Notes under the pieces: generated by a model | Told to the model about the DNA's origin: nothing | Database searches by the model: none | Seen by the model: the letters and a program-made list of their open reading frames with translations, nothing else | Translations under genes and position numbers: made by a program | Shown: positions 17,611-25,939 of the stretch, piece after piece | Numbering within the stretch: the first letter of the stretch is position 1 | How the letters are laid out: every line of letters begins with the position of its first letter | From: an uncultured Coriobacteriales bacterium | GTDB taxonomy: Bacteria > Actinomycetota > Coriobacteriia > Coriobacteriales > QAMH01 | Length of the DNA: 64,000 nt | Assembly (NCBI GenBank): GCA_934646835.1 | Contig: CAKUES010000008.1 | Location: 1-64,000 of the forward strand | Direction: 5' to 3'

Positions 17611-18355
17611 CTCGACGCTCAAGCATGCCCTGTGCATCGTCTTCGCCGTGGTATTCGTGCTCGCCGGTTGGCAGGTCACGGCTGTGCTGCTCGATACCCC
17701 GGCGCTGCCCACCCCGGCGGCGACGGTTCCCATCTTCATCGACTTCGCGCCTTCGATAGCCCCGAGCTTTGTCATCAGCCTCTACCGCTTGCTGGTTTCG
17801 CTGGCCATCGGCGTCCTCTTTGGCCTGCCGATCGGCCTGGCCCTGGGTCGCAGCCCCAAGCTCGACATGCTCTTCGCGCCGGTGCTCTACATCCTCTACC
17901 CGCTGCCTAAGATCGTGCTCCTGCCGATTTTGCTCGTGCTTTTGGGTCTGGCCGACGCCCCCAAGATCGCGCTCATCTCGCTGACGGTCTTCTTCCAGGT
18001 GGTCGTCGTCATGCGCGACGCTGCCAAGGCGATCCCTGAGGCCACGGTGCTCTCCGTGCGCTCGCTCGGCGCGAGCCGCCTGGACGTCTGGCGCCACGTG
18101 GTCTTGCCTGCCACGCTGCCGGAGCTCTTCACGACCCTGCGCGTGAGCTCTGCCGTCGCTATCGCCGTCCTCTTCTTCGCGGAGGCGATTGCCGGCTCGA
18201 CGGGCGTGGGCTACTTCATCATGGAGAGCTGGGCGATGGTCAACTACCCGCGCATGTTCGCCGGCATCATCGCCTTGGCGATTTTGGGCGTTGCCGTCTA
18301 CGAGGCCTTTGACATCGCGGAGCGTCGCCTCACTCGCTGGCGCAAGGTGCGCTAG
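17603..18355 (+). CDS. ABC importer permease (SsuC/TauC-like)
   Basis: 250 aa, six predicted spans. The EAA coupling loop, RSLGASRLDVWRHVVLPATLPELF, is where the ATPase docks, and SSAVAIAVLFFAEAIAGSTGVGYFI matches the next span of the family. The ATG at 17603 overlaps the end of the ATPase gene, so the order SBP-ATPase-permease forms one operon. A longer upstream frame is only the shadow of the ATPase gene. Confidence 0.9.
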   Translation: MHNSTLKHALCIVFAVVFVLAGWQVTAVLLDTPALPTPAATVPIFIDFAPSIAPSFVISLYRLLVSLAIGVLFGLPIGLALGRSPKLDMLFAPVLYILYPLPKIVLLPILLVLLGLADAPKIALISLTVFFQVVVVMRDAAKAIPEATVLSVRSLGASRLDVWRHVVLPATLPELFTTLRVSSAVAIAVLFFAEAIAGSTGVGYFIMESWAMVNYPRMFAGIIALAILGVAVYEAFDIAERRLTRWRKVR

Positions 18356-18414
18356 CAGTACGCAGGGCGGCAGGTGCCGCCCATGGCAGGCACCGACGGC
18401 TCGACATGCTGTCG

Positions 18415-18430
18415 TGCTATCATCGGCCGC

Positions 18431-18431
<1 letters not shown>
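18415..18431 (+). promoter_or_regulatory. Extended -10, leaderless promoter of the TetR gene
   Basis: TGCTATCAT at 18415-18423 is an extended -10. The ATG at 18431 is 8 nt further on, at the expected transcription start. No SD sequence precedes the ATG, in agreement with leaderless translation. Confidence 0.5.
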
Positions 18432-19018
<587 letters not shown>

Positions 19019-19076
19019 GGTGCGCACTACGCGCTACAATTAATCAGTTAAGCAAATTTACCGATAGGGGAGGCTC

Positions 19077-19742
19077 ATGGAAGCTTACAAGCAGGAGTTC
19101 ATCGAGTTCATGTTGGAGAGCCAGGTGCTCAAGTTTGGCGAGTTCACGCTCAAGAGCGGTCGCAAGAGCCCGTTTTTCATGAACGCTGGCGCCTATGTCA
19201 CCGGCGATCAGCTGCATCGTCTGGGTCTCTACTACGCCAAGGCCATCAACGACAACTTCGGCCTGGACTTCGACGTCGTCTTCGGCCCGGCCTACAAGGG
19301 CATTCCCCTGAGCGTTGTCACGGCCATGGGCTTGCATGAGCTCTACGGCAAGGAGGTCAAGTACTGCTCCAACCGCAAGGAGGCCAAGGACCACGGCGAG
19401 GGCGGCAACTTGCTGGGTCACAACCTCCAGGACGGCGACCGCGTCATCATGGTCGAAGACGTGACCACCTCCGGCAAGTCCATCGACGAGACCCACCCCA
19501 TCATCACCGCCGCCGCTGACATCGAGATCAAGGGCCTCATCGTCTCTCTCAACCGCCAAGAGGTCGGCAAGGGCGGCGTCAAGTGCGCCTGCGACGAGGT
19601 CTCCGAGAAATACGGCTTCCCCACGGCTGCCATCGTCACCATGGAGGAGGTCACCGAGTACCTCTCCGGCAAGGGCGTGCTCGACGAGGCCATGCAGACC
19701 GCCATCGCCGAGTACTACAAGCTCTACGGCGCCAAGGAGTAG
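19077..19742 (+). CDS. pyrE: Orotate phosphoribosyltransferase
   Basis: 221 aa. It makes OMP from orotate and PRPP in pyrimidine synthesis. The flexible-loop region KSGRKSPFFMNAG, the pyrophosphate-side loop FGPAYKGIPL and the PRPP motif VIMVEDVTTSGKS are all present. RBS GGGGAGG ends 4 nt before the ATG and a TACAAT -10 lies at 19035-19040. A zinc-ribbon gene follows after 11 nt. Confidence 0.96.
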   Translation: MEAYKQEFIEFMLESQVLKFGEFTLKSGRKSPFFMNAGAYVTGDQLHRLGLYYAKAINDNFGLDFDVVFGPAYKGIPLSVVTAMGLHELYGKEVKYCSNRKEAKDHGEGGNLLGHNLQDGDRVIMVEDVTTSGKSIDETHPIITAAADIEIKGLIVSLNRQEVGKGGVKCACDEVSEKYGFPTAAIVTMEEVTEYLSGKGVLDEAMQTAIAEYYKLYGAKE

Positions 19743-19753
19743 GGGCAGACGCC

Positions 19754-19984
19754 ATGGGTTTCTTCGAGAGCTTCAACAAGGCGTACAACGGCGAGCCCGA
19801 GGGCGAGACCTACGAGGTCGCAGGTAAGATCGTGACCTGCTCGCATTGCGGGGGTACCCGCTTTGAGAACGGCCAGGCCCAGCTCAACACGGCTGGCCTG
19901 AGCTTTCTCGACCTCGACTGGCTCAACAAGTCCGCGACCATCTTCAAGTGCACGAGCTGCGGCCATATCGAATGGTTCGTGTAG
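19754..19984 (+). CDS. Small zinc-ribbon protein
   Basis: 76 aa with two CxxC pairs, CSHC (around residue 30) and CTSC (around 67), 35 residues apart, as in a zinc ribbon that binds nucleic acid or protein. It resembles the small uncharacterised DNA-binding-like proteins found beside many genes in Gram-positives. Start 19754 follows GGGGCAG. It is 11 nt after pyrE and 18 nt before menA, in one apparent operon. The function is unknown. Confidence 0.75.
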   Translation: MGFFESFNKAYNGEPEGETYEVAGKIVTCSHCGGTRFENGQAQLNTAGLSFLDLDWLNKSATIFKCTSCGHIEWFV

Positions 19985-20002
19985 CGCTAGGAACAACACT
20001 GC

Positions 20003-20986
20003 ATGTCTGATTTTCAATACAATAAGCTGACGCTGCTGATGTGCGCGCGCCTCGCCGCACCGCATACCTGGCCGGGCCCGAGCGTGCTCACCACGGTTTT
20101 TGGCGGTGTCTTTGCGGCGTCGCAGGGATACGCCTTTGACCCGCTGATCTGGTGCGTGCTGTTGGTCTGCGCCGTTGCCGCGCAGTCCGCCGTCAACACG
20201 CTCAATGACTGGGCGGACTACCGCGCCGGTACGGACACCGTGGAGAACTCCGACGACCCTACGGATGCCGTGCTCGTCTACGAGCATCCCAACCCCAAGC
20301 ACGTGCTCGCGCTCGGCGTGGGCTACATGCTCGTAGCCCTGGTTGCCGGCATCATCGCGACGGTGTGGAGCGGTAGCGCCTTGCCGCTGGTCATCGGCGC
20401 GATCGGCGCGGTCTTCATCGTCTGCTACAGCTCTGGCAAGCTCCCCGTGAGCTACTTTCCCGTGGGCGAGGCCGTGAGCGGCATCGTCATGGGTTGCCTC
20501 ATCCCCCTGGCTGACATCGTGATCTTCGCTGCGCACGGCAGCGCTGCGGGCGTCTTCGACCTGGCGATTATGACGCCGCTGGGCTGGGCAAATGCCCTCG
20601 TGGCCACCGCACCCTTCGTGCTCGGCATCGCGCTTGTCATGGCGACGCAAAACTGCAGCGACATCGAGCGCGACAAGCCCGTCGGCCGCAAGACTGCTGC
20701 AGTTGTCATGGGCCGCGAGCGCTTTCGCAGGGCGTACCGTGTCTGCATCGTCTTGTGGATCGCTTGCATGCTCCATCTCGTCTTCTGGGGTTTTGGCGCC
20801 GCAGCCCTGTGGCCGGCGATCGTGTGCCTGGTGCTCGGCATCGGCACGATCCGCTTCACGCTGACGACCCCGCTCGTCCACGAGACGCGCGGGCCCTCCA
20901 TGGGCGCTATCAACAAGGCGAACCTCTTCATCAACGGCGCCTTCATTCTCGCCATCATGGTGAGCTTGGCACCTGCGCTGAGCTAG
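20003..20986 (+). CDS. menA: 1,4-dihydroxy-2-naphthoate polyprenyltransferase-like UbiA protein
   Basis: 327 aa integral membrane prenyltransferase with about nine spans. The two Asp-rich motifs of the UbiA family are seen: NTLNDWADYRAGTD near residue 67 and NCSDIERDKPVGRKT near 215. They bind Mg-prenyl diphosphate. MenA attaches the prenyl chain to DHNA, giving demethylmenaquinone. The methylase for the next step, menG, is 1 kb downstream, which favours MenA over other UbiA members. Its TAG stop lies in the terminal repeat of a family B element. Confidence 0.87.
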   Translation: MSDFQYNKLTLLMCARLAAPHTWPGPSVLTTVFGGVFAASQGYAFDPLIWCVLLVCAVAAQSAVNTLNDWADYRAGTDTVENSDDPTDAVLVYEHPNPKHVLALGVGYMLVALVAGIIATVWSGSALPLVIGAIGAVFIVCYSSGKLPVSYFPVGEAVSGIVMGCLIPLADIVIFAAHGSAAGVFDLAIMTPLGWANALVATAPFVLGIALVMATQNCSDIERDKPVGRKTAAVVMGRERFRRAYRVCIVLWIACMLHLVFWGFGAAALWPAIVCLVLGIGTIRFTLTTPLVHETRGPSMGAINKANLFINGAFILAIMVSLAPALS

Positions 20987-21100
20987 GAAAACGCTGATTA
21001 ATGCGAGGTTTATGGGGAGGGACAGGGTCCTTCCCCTACGTAACCAGCGGTTTTGCCAACCATGTGCAGTGGATATCTCCATTAATCAGCATTTCCCTAG
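20983..21100. mobile_element. Family B MITE-like element, copy 1
   Basis: Terminal inverted repeats of about 18 bp (CTAGGAAAACGCTGATTA at 20983-21000, its near complement at 21083-21100) enclose a conserved interior. The interior has a G/C hairpin (GGGAGGGAC facing CCCTCCCC with a small change) and CTACGTAACCAGCGGTTTTG. No ORF. The left terminus contains the menA stop codon. Nothing else is visible in 21101-21238. Confidence 0.8.
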
Positions 21101-21238
21101 GGGAGCCCCTGTTGGCGCCGGAGCTTAAACGCGGCTGAAAAGCGCGTGCTTTTGGTTGCGCCAAATTGACCGCGCCGACACCGTGTCGTTGACTGCACAC
21201 GGTAGGATATCTTTCATGACATCTAAGAAAGGATTGCC

Positions 21239-21898
21239 ATGAGTTACCTGTTCCTCATCGTCGTTACCATGATTATGGGTTTTGGCACCCAGTGGTACAT
21301 CAATCACTCCTACAAGAAGTACTCGGGCGTTGACTCGGGCACGGGCATGACGGGTGCGCAGATTGCGCGCAGGATGCTCGACGACAACGGCCTGCAGCAC
21401 GTGCAGGTGCGCTGCGTCGGCGGCACCCTGTCCGACCACTATGACCCGCGCGACCAGACGGTGAGTCTGTCCGAGGACATCTACCACTCCACGAGCGTCT
21501 CCGCTGCCGCCGTCGCCTGCCATGAGTGCGGCCACGCCGTCCAGCATGCCGTGGGCTATGTGCCGATGAGCATCCGCTCTGCGCTCGTCCCGGTTGCCAA
21601 CTTTGGCTCTACCGCGTGGCTCGTCTTGCTCGTCATCGGCATCGCGCTGAACTCCATGAACCTCGTGCTCATCGCCTGCTTGGTCTACGGTTTTGCCGTG
21701 CTCTTCCAGGTGGTCACCCTTCCGGTCGAGTTCAACGCCTCCCGCCGTGGCCTGGCCTATGCTCGCAACACGCTCGGCGTTGCAGGCAACGGTGCCAAGA
21801 CCGTCCTCACTGCAGCGGCGCTCACCTATGTCGCCGCTGCGCTCACGAGCATTATGCAGCTGCTCTACTACCTGAGCATCTTTACCGATAACCGCTAG
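21239..21898 (+). CDS. YugP-like neutral zinc metallopeptidase
   Basis: 219 aa membrane protein. A first span at residues 3-20 precedes the peptidase domain. HECGHAVQHAVGY (about 96-108) is the HExxH zinc site, and PVEFNASRR further on has the usual third-ligand glutamate of this family. Two more membrane segments lie between (about 117-160) and one at the C-terminus. The YugP/DUF232 family is conserved in Gram-positives, but its substrates are not established. Confidence 0.85.
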   Translation: MSYLFLIVVTMIMGFGTQWYINHSYKKYSGVDSGTGMTGAQIARRMLDDNGLQHVQVRCVGGTLSDHYDPRDQTVSLSEDIYHSTSVSAAAVACHECGHAVQHAVGYVPMSIRSALVPVANFGSTAWLVLLVIGIALNSMNLVLIACLVYGFAVLFQVVTLPVEFNASRRGLAYARNTLGVAGNGAKTVLTAAALTYVAAALTSIMQLLYYLSIFTDNR

Positions 21899-21953
21899 GC
21901 GCGTCTTCGGCGTACAATAGCCGAGCACGTACCTGAGACCTAAGGAGCCGTTC

Positions 21954-22661
21954 ATGGCAAAAGAGCACGTTCACGGCGTATTCGAATCCGTCGCCGACCA
22001 ATACGATGCGGCTAACAACCGCATCTCACTGGGCATGCACCACCTCTGGAAGCGCGAGCTGGTCAACGCCGCGCTGTCCTCTTGCCCCGACGGCGGCATT
22101 GGCAAGGTGCTCGACATCTGCTGCGGCACGGGTGATATTACCCAGCGCATCGCCTCTGCGGATCCCTCTGTCATGACCGTGGGCCTCGACTTCTCCGCGC
22201 ACATGCTCGATGTCGCGCGCGTGCGCACTGCTGGCATGGACAACGTTATGCTCGTCGAGGGCAACGCCATGGAGCTTCCTTTCGACGACGACACCTTCGA
22301 CGCCGCCGTGGTCAGCTTTGGCCTGCGCAACACGCCTGACTACAACCAGGTCGTCCGCGAGATGACGCGCGTCACCCGCCCCGGCGGCCTTGTCGCCTGC
22401 CTGGATGCCTCCGTGCCTGACAACGACCTGATCGAGCCTTTCTACCAGCTCTACTACAAGGACGTCATGCCCGTTTTGGGCGGCGGCTTCTCCAAGCGCC
22501 ACGAGTACGAGTGGCTCTACGAGAGCACGCAGGAGTTCCTCTCCAAGGAGGAGCTCGCCCAGCTCTTCCGCGACAGCGGCTTGGTGGGCGTCAACTACCG
22601 TCCGTTCATGATGGGAGCTGCCGCGCTGCATACCGGCATCGTCCCCGTGAGGGTTCAGTAG
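21954..22661 (+). CDS. menG: Demethylmenaquinone methyltransferase
   Basis: 235 aa SAM-dependent methyltransferase of the UbiE/MenG family, last step of menaquinone synthesis. The N-terminus HGVFESVADQYDAANN, motif I LDICCGTGDIT (residues 52-62), DFSAHML and the FGLRNTPDY segment fit. RBS AAGGAG is 6 nt before the ATG and a TACAAT -10 is at 21913-21918. A strong terminator follows. Confidence 0.93.
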   Translation: MAKEHVHGVFESVADQYDAANNRISLGMHHLWKRELVNAALSSCPDGGIGKVLDICCGTGDITQRIASADPSVMTVGLDFSAHMLDVARVRTAGMDNVMLVEGNAMELPFDDDTFDAAVVSFGLRNTPDYNQVVREMTRVTRPGGLVACLDASVPDNDLIEPFYQLYYKDVMPVLGGGFSKRHEYEWLYESTQEFLSKEELAQLFRDSGLVGVNYRPFMMGAAALHTGIVPVRVQ

Positions 22662-22694
22662 TTGCGCGCGTTCGCACATCTAGCTTGCAAATGA

Positions 22695-22737
22695 AAGCAC
22701 CCCGCTCATCGCTTGGATGAGCGGGGTGCTTCTCTTT
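22695..22737. terminator. Terminator after menG
   Basis: A perfect 16-bp stem pairs 22695-22710 with 22716-22731 around a 5-nt loop and is followed by CTCTTT. It separates menG from the convergent metal-ATPase operon and could serve both directions. Confidence 0.85.
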
Positions 22738-22755
22738 GGGGCTTTGGCTCAGGGG

Positions 22756-22836
22756 CTACTTGTGCTTGATGCCGGTCCACATGGCCATGACACCGCAAAA
22801 CGCAGCGGCATAGGCCCAGAACTTGTGTCGTTTCAT
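22756..22836 (-). CDS. 26-aa membrane microprotein at the end of the metal ATPase operon
   Basis: MKRHKFWAYAAAFCGVMAMW followed by TGIKHK: basic ends around one hydrophobic stretch, which suggests a single membrane span. It begins 16 nt after the ATPase stop on the same strand and has GAGGTAGG upstream at a somewhat long spacing. Similar very short Lys/His-flanked proteins accompany such ATPases in related bacteria as far as I recall, so I regard it as real. Its role, perhaps as an ATPase subunit, is inference. Confidence 0.55.
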   Translation of the reverse strand: MKRHKFWAYAAAFCGVMAMWTGIKHK

Positions 22837-22852
22837 AGTCGTGCCTACCTCT

Positions 22853-25042
22853 CTATGCTCGGGCTTCTGCGTAGACGTCGTACTCGTCCGCGTCCAGCTC
22901 CTTGACGCTGCTGTCGCCGGCAGCTGCTTCGAGACTGAGTGCCGCCTCTACGCTGCCGCTGCCTTCCGGCAGCAGCGGCCTCATGTTGAGGGCGGATAGA
23001 CCCACGGTCGACAGGTTGTGGAGCATGGCTGTCATGGTGGGCGCCATTAGGCCGACGAGGCCGGCGGCGATCAGCGCAGTGTTGAAGCTCGCGATGAAGG
23101 CGAAGGAGTGCTCGATGCGGCGGATGAGGCTGTCGGCGATGTCCTTGGTCTCGAGCAGGGCCATGAGCGTCGGGCGCAAAAGCGTGATGTCGGCAACGGA
23201 GCGCGCGATATCGCTTGCATCGCTCATCGCCAGCGAGACGTCGGCTGCTGCCAGTGCAGGGGAGTCGTTGATGCCATCTCCCACCATGACCACGGTATGG
23301 CCTGCGGCTTTGAGCTTGTTGACGTAGGTGGCCTTGTCCTCTGGTAGCACCTGGCTGCGGTAGTCCGTGATGCTGAGCTCGCGTGCGATGGCTGCGGCGC
23401 AGTTCTCGCTGTCGCCGGTGAGCATGACGATGTGCTCGAAGCCGCGTTGCTTGAGGCCGGCGATCGCTGCCTTGGCATCGCTGCGCAGGCTGTCTTCGAT
23501 GCACAGGGCCGCCTCGAGCTTGCCGTCGACACTCAGGAAAACGACCGAGGAGGTCGGTGCCTCGGTTTCGATGATCGCCTCCAGGTTCTCCGGGCGCTCG
23601 ATTCCCTCGTCGTCGAAGATGAAGTGGGCGCTACCGATGTTGACCATGCGTCCATCGACGCTCGAGGAGATGCCGTGGGCCACGATGTAGTTGACCTCTG
23701 CGTGCATCTCACGTCCATGAGCGAGGTTGCGCTCGCGCGCCGCCTTGACGATGGCGCGTGCCACGCTGTGGGGGAAGTGCTCCTCCAGGCAGGCTGCCAG
23801 GCGCAGGCAGGCGTTCTCGCTCATCGAGCCGAAGGTGATCACCTTGTGGCAGACGGGCTGCGCCGTGGTGAGGGTGCCGGTCTTGTCGAAGACGATGGTG
23901 TCGGCCCCGGCGAGCTGCTCGAGGAACTTGCCGCCCTTGACGACGACGTTGCGCTTGGTGGCCTCGCGCATGGCCGACATCACGGCGATGGGCGTCGAGA
24001 GCTTGATGGCGCACGAGTAGTCGACCATCAGCACGCTTGACGCGCGCACGAGGCTGCGGGTGGCGATGAGGTCGGCGATGAAGACGCCCAGGCTCCAAGG
24101 GACCAGGCTGTCTGCCAGCTTTTCGGCGCGGCTTTGCAGCGCGGCCTTGACCTCCTCGCTGCTTTCGACCATGTCGACGATATGGTCGATGCGGGATTGG
24201 CCGGGGATGGAGCTCGTCTTGATGAAGAGGTCGCCGTCTTCGACGGCGGTGCCGGCAAAGACGCTGTCGCCTGCCTCCTTGCCGACGAGGGTGGACTCGC
24301 CGGTCATCGAGGCCTCGTTGAGCTGGGCTGTGCCGCTCACGACCTGACCGTCGATCGGCACGAGCTGGCCGGTGCGGACGTGGATGACGTCACCCAGGCG
24401 AACGTGGTCGAGCAAGACCTCGATCTCCTGGTCGCCGTCGACGAGCCAGACGCTCTCCGCGCAGATGGCCATGTTCTGGCGCAGCGCGCAACGCGTCCTG
24501 CTCTGCGTGTAGTCGGCGAGTATGTCGGAGACCTTGAGCAGGAACATGACGCTTGCGGCGGTCTTGAAGTCGCGGCGCGCAAGCGAGGTCGAGATGGCGA
24601 CGCCGTCGAGCACGCTCACGTTGAGCTTGCGGTGTGCCAGCGAGCAAAGCGCTTCTTTGACGAAGGGCATGGCGCTGGCGACGGCCATCACGGCACGCAC
24701 CTGCGGCGGCAGGAGCTTTTTGGCGAGATGCCAGCCGATGGCCTTGCCCAGGCTCATCTGGAACTTGTTGGTGAGGGCGCCCATGTCCGGCGCTGTGTTG
24801 TCTGCGGGTGAGGGGATGTCTGCGATGGAAAGCTCGCTGACTGCCTCGAGGACGTTGTTGCGGCAGCCTTTCTCGTAGGTGATCAGAATGCTGCCGTTGG
24901 CTGCGCGCGTCTGCGCGTCGACGACGCCGGCCTGGCTGCGGAGGTAGTGAGCCAGGCTGCTTGCCTCCTCATCCGAGAACGCGTACTGGCCGACCCTGAG
25001 GCGAATTCTGCCGCGGCTCTCATGTACGATTCTGTAGAGCAT
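22853..25042 (-). CDS. Heavy-metal P-type ATPase, CtpC-like (Mn/Fe exporter candidate)
   Basis: 729 aa. The N-terminal 60 residues look like a degenerate ferredoxin-like domain without CxxC. TGES at 247-250, phosphorylation site DKTGT (D386), EEHFPHSVARA near 421 in place of the usual HP motif, and GDGIND at 588-593 show an active P1B-type pump. The membrane metal site reads SCA (343-345) instead of the CPC of copper or zinc pumps. Related pumps with non-CPC sites, such as mycobacterial CtpC, are linked to manganese. Export of Mn or Fe is therefore the best guess, supported by DtxR-like boxes at the promoter. The DUF6110 gene is 6 nt upstream and a microprotein gene follows. Confidence 0.85.
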   Translation of the reverse strand: MLYRIVHESRGRIRLRVGQYAFSDEEASSLAHYLRSQAGVVDAQTRAANGSILITYEKGCRNNVLEAVSELSIADIPSPADNTAPDMGALTNKFQMSLGKAIGWHLAKKLLPPQVRAVMAVASAMPFVKEALCSLAHRKLNVSVLDGVAISTSLARRDFKTAASVMFLLKVSDILADYTQSRTRCALRQNMAICAESVWLVDGDQEIEVLLDHVRLGDVIHVRTGQLVPIDGQVVSGTAQLNEASMTGESTLVGKEAGDSVFAGTAVEDGDLFIKTSSIPGQSRIDHIVDMVESSEEVKAALQSRAEKLADSLVPWSLGVFIADLIATRSLVRASSVLMVDYSCAIKLSTPIAVMSAMREATKRNVVVKGGKFLEQLAGADTIVFDKTGTLTTAQPVCHKVITFGSMSENACLRLAACLEEHFPHSVARAIVKAARERNLAHGREMHAEVNYIVAHGISSSVDGRMVNIGSAHFIFDDEGIERPENLEAIIETEAPTSSVVFLSVDGKLEAALCIEDSLRSDAKAAIAGLKQRGFEHIVMLTGDSENCAAAIARELSITDYRSQVLPEDKATYVNKLKAAGHTVVMVGDGINDSPALAAADVSLAMSDASDIARSVADITLLRPTLMALLETKDIADSLIRRIEHSFAFIASFNTALIAAGLVGLMAPTMTAMLHNLSTVGLSALNMRPLLPEGSGSVEAALSLEAAAGDSSVKELDADEYDVYAEARA

Positions 25043-25048
25043 GAACGG

Positions 25049-25360
25049 TTACTCTTCGGTCTTCTCTGCCGCAAGCTCTGCCTCGACCTCGGCGCGGATG
25101 CGGGCCTCGACTTCCGCTGCCTTCTCTGCGGCCTCTGCCTTGATCCTTGCGTCCTCGCGTGCGTCTGCGCAGAGGTCCTCGGTGTCGTCCTTGAAGGATT
25201 GCAGTGCGGCGTCGGCGTTCTCCTTGGTGATGATGGCCTTGGAGGCGACGGTGACGGCTGCCTTGCGGATACAGGGGGTCTTTGCGAGCTGCTGGACGAT
25301 GATGGTTGCGGCTGCGCCGCCGATAGCGGACCAAAGCTTCTTGCTGGTGTACCAGGACAT
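25049..25360 (-). CDS. DUF6110-like membrane-anchored protein
   Basis: 103 aa. Residues 5-25 (KLWSAIGGAAATIIVQQLAK) form a weakly hydrophobic anchor. Residues 45-103 are a charged, Ala/Glu/Lys/Asp-rich helix likely to be a coiled coil. Proteins of this design (DUF6110) are recurrent partners of metal P-type ATPases. It is the first gene of the operon: RBS GAGGAG is 6 nt before the ATG, the ATPase starts 6 nt after its stop, and two TTAG-N6-CTAA sites flank its promoter. Confidence 0.75.
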   Translation of the reverse strand: MSWYTSKKLWSAIGGAAATIIVQQLAKTPCIRKAAVTVASKAIITKENADAALQSFKDDTEDLCADAREDARIKAEAAEKAAEVEARIRAEVEAELAAEKTEE

Positions 25361-25396
25361 GGTTTCTCCTCTTGTTTGTTTGCCCTTGTTAACAGT

Positions 25397-25449
25397 GTTA
25401 GATAAAGCTAACGAATGCAGTATACGCGTATGGGTTAGGTAATGCTAAC
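25397..25449 (-). promoter_or_regulatory. Operator/promoter of the metal ATPase operon: two DtxR-like half boxes
   Basis: GTTAGATAAAGCTAAC (25397-25412) and GTTAGGTAATGCTAAC (25434-25449) are 16-bp sites of the form TTAG-N6-CTAA, the unit bound by one DtxR/IdeR-type dimer. Between them, read on the - strand, is TATACT (25419-25424), a good -10. The upstream site would cover the -35 and spacer and the downstream one the start site. Binding by a metal-responsive repressor is inference from geometry. Confidence 0.6.
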
Positions 25450-25525
25450 AAAGATACGCAATTGCTAGCTATTTACAGGGAGTTTTCAGGTGGGGGTGGT
25501 TGGTGGCCCTGCCGCTCTAGTCGCG

Positions 25526-25561
25526 CCGTTCTTCTGAACGATGAATCGTTCAGAAGAACGG
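25526..25561. repeat. Palindrome family D, copy 1
   Basis: Perfect 17-bp arms (CCGTTCTTCTGAACGAT at 25526-25542) with a 2-nt loop. The core CTGAACGAT-GA-ATCGTTCAG recurs at 46916. It lies in the gene-free stretch 25450-25884. Confidence 0.8.
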
Positions 25562-25598
25562 CGATTTGGGGGCGCAGGCCTGATTTTCGCAATTTGCT

Positions 25599-25614
25599 GA
25601 ACGATTAATCGTTC
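25599..25614. repeat. Palindrome family D, copy 2
   Basis: GAACGATTAATCGTTC is a perfect 16-bp palindrome with the same core as copy 1, 38 bp further on. Confidence 0.7.
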
Positions 25615-25670
25615 GCGTGATCATGGCAGGTTGTCGGTCTTGCGTCATCGTCGGTGAGTTGGAGAGCTGA

Positions 25671-25697
25671 TGTAGGCGCCAGACGAAGTCGGCGCCA
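25671..25697. repeat. Palindromic repeat family A, copy 4
   Basis: TGTAGGCGCCAGACGAAGTC followed by GGCGCCAT. The right flank (AGTTGCAGCGA) also resembles copies 1 and 5. Confidence 0.8.
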
Positions 25698-25738
25698 TCG
25701 AGTTGCAGCGAATCGGCGCATGCCTCCAGTGCGTCGTC

Positions 25739-25822
25739 CGGTCAACAGTCCCGTCAGACTGGTTTGTTGACCAAGCCAAGCATGGCGTGGTCAACAAACC
25801 AGTCTGACGGGACTGTTGACCG
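25739..25822. repeat. 35-bp perfect inverted repeat (hairpin pair)
   Basis: Arms 25739-25773 and 25788-25822 are exact complements around a 14-nt loop. Each arm is itself an imperfect palindrome, beginning GGTCAACA and ending TGTTGACC, so the unit looks like two inverted copies of a REP-like repeat. No ORF and no T run. Confidence 0.85.
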
Positions 25823-25884
25823 TGGCATTCCCTGTCTCAGCCTCAGTCCCAAAAATCACGGAGAGAAGAAATCTCAAAATAAAG

Positions 25885-25939
25885 TTTGCATATGCTAACT
25901 CATGTGTTATAGTGGTCACAGAAGTTAACGAACGCTAAC
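25885..25939 (+). promoter_or_regulatory. DtxR-boxed promoter of the candidate sRNA
   Basis: TTGCAT (25886-25891), 16 bp, TATAGT (25908-25913) form a promoter starting near 25920. TTTG-CATATG-CTAA (25885-25898) overlaps the -35. GTTAACGAACGCTAAC (25924-25939) lies just after the start. Both keep the N6 spacing of the ATPase boxes, each with one mismatch to TTAG-N6-CTAA. Confidence 0.55.
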
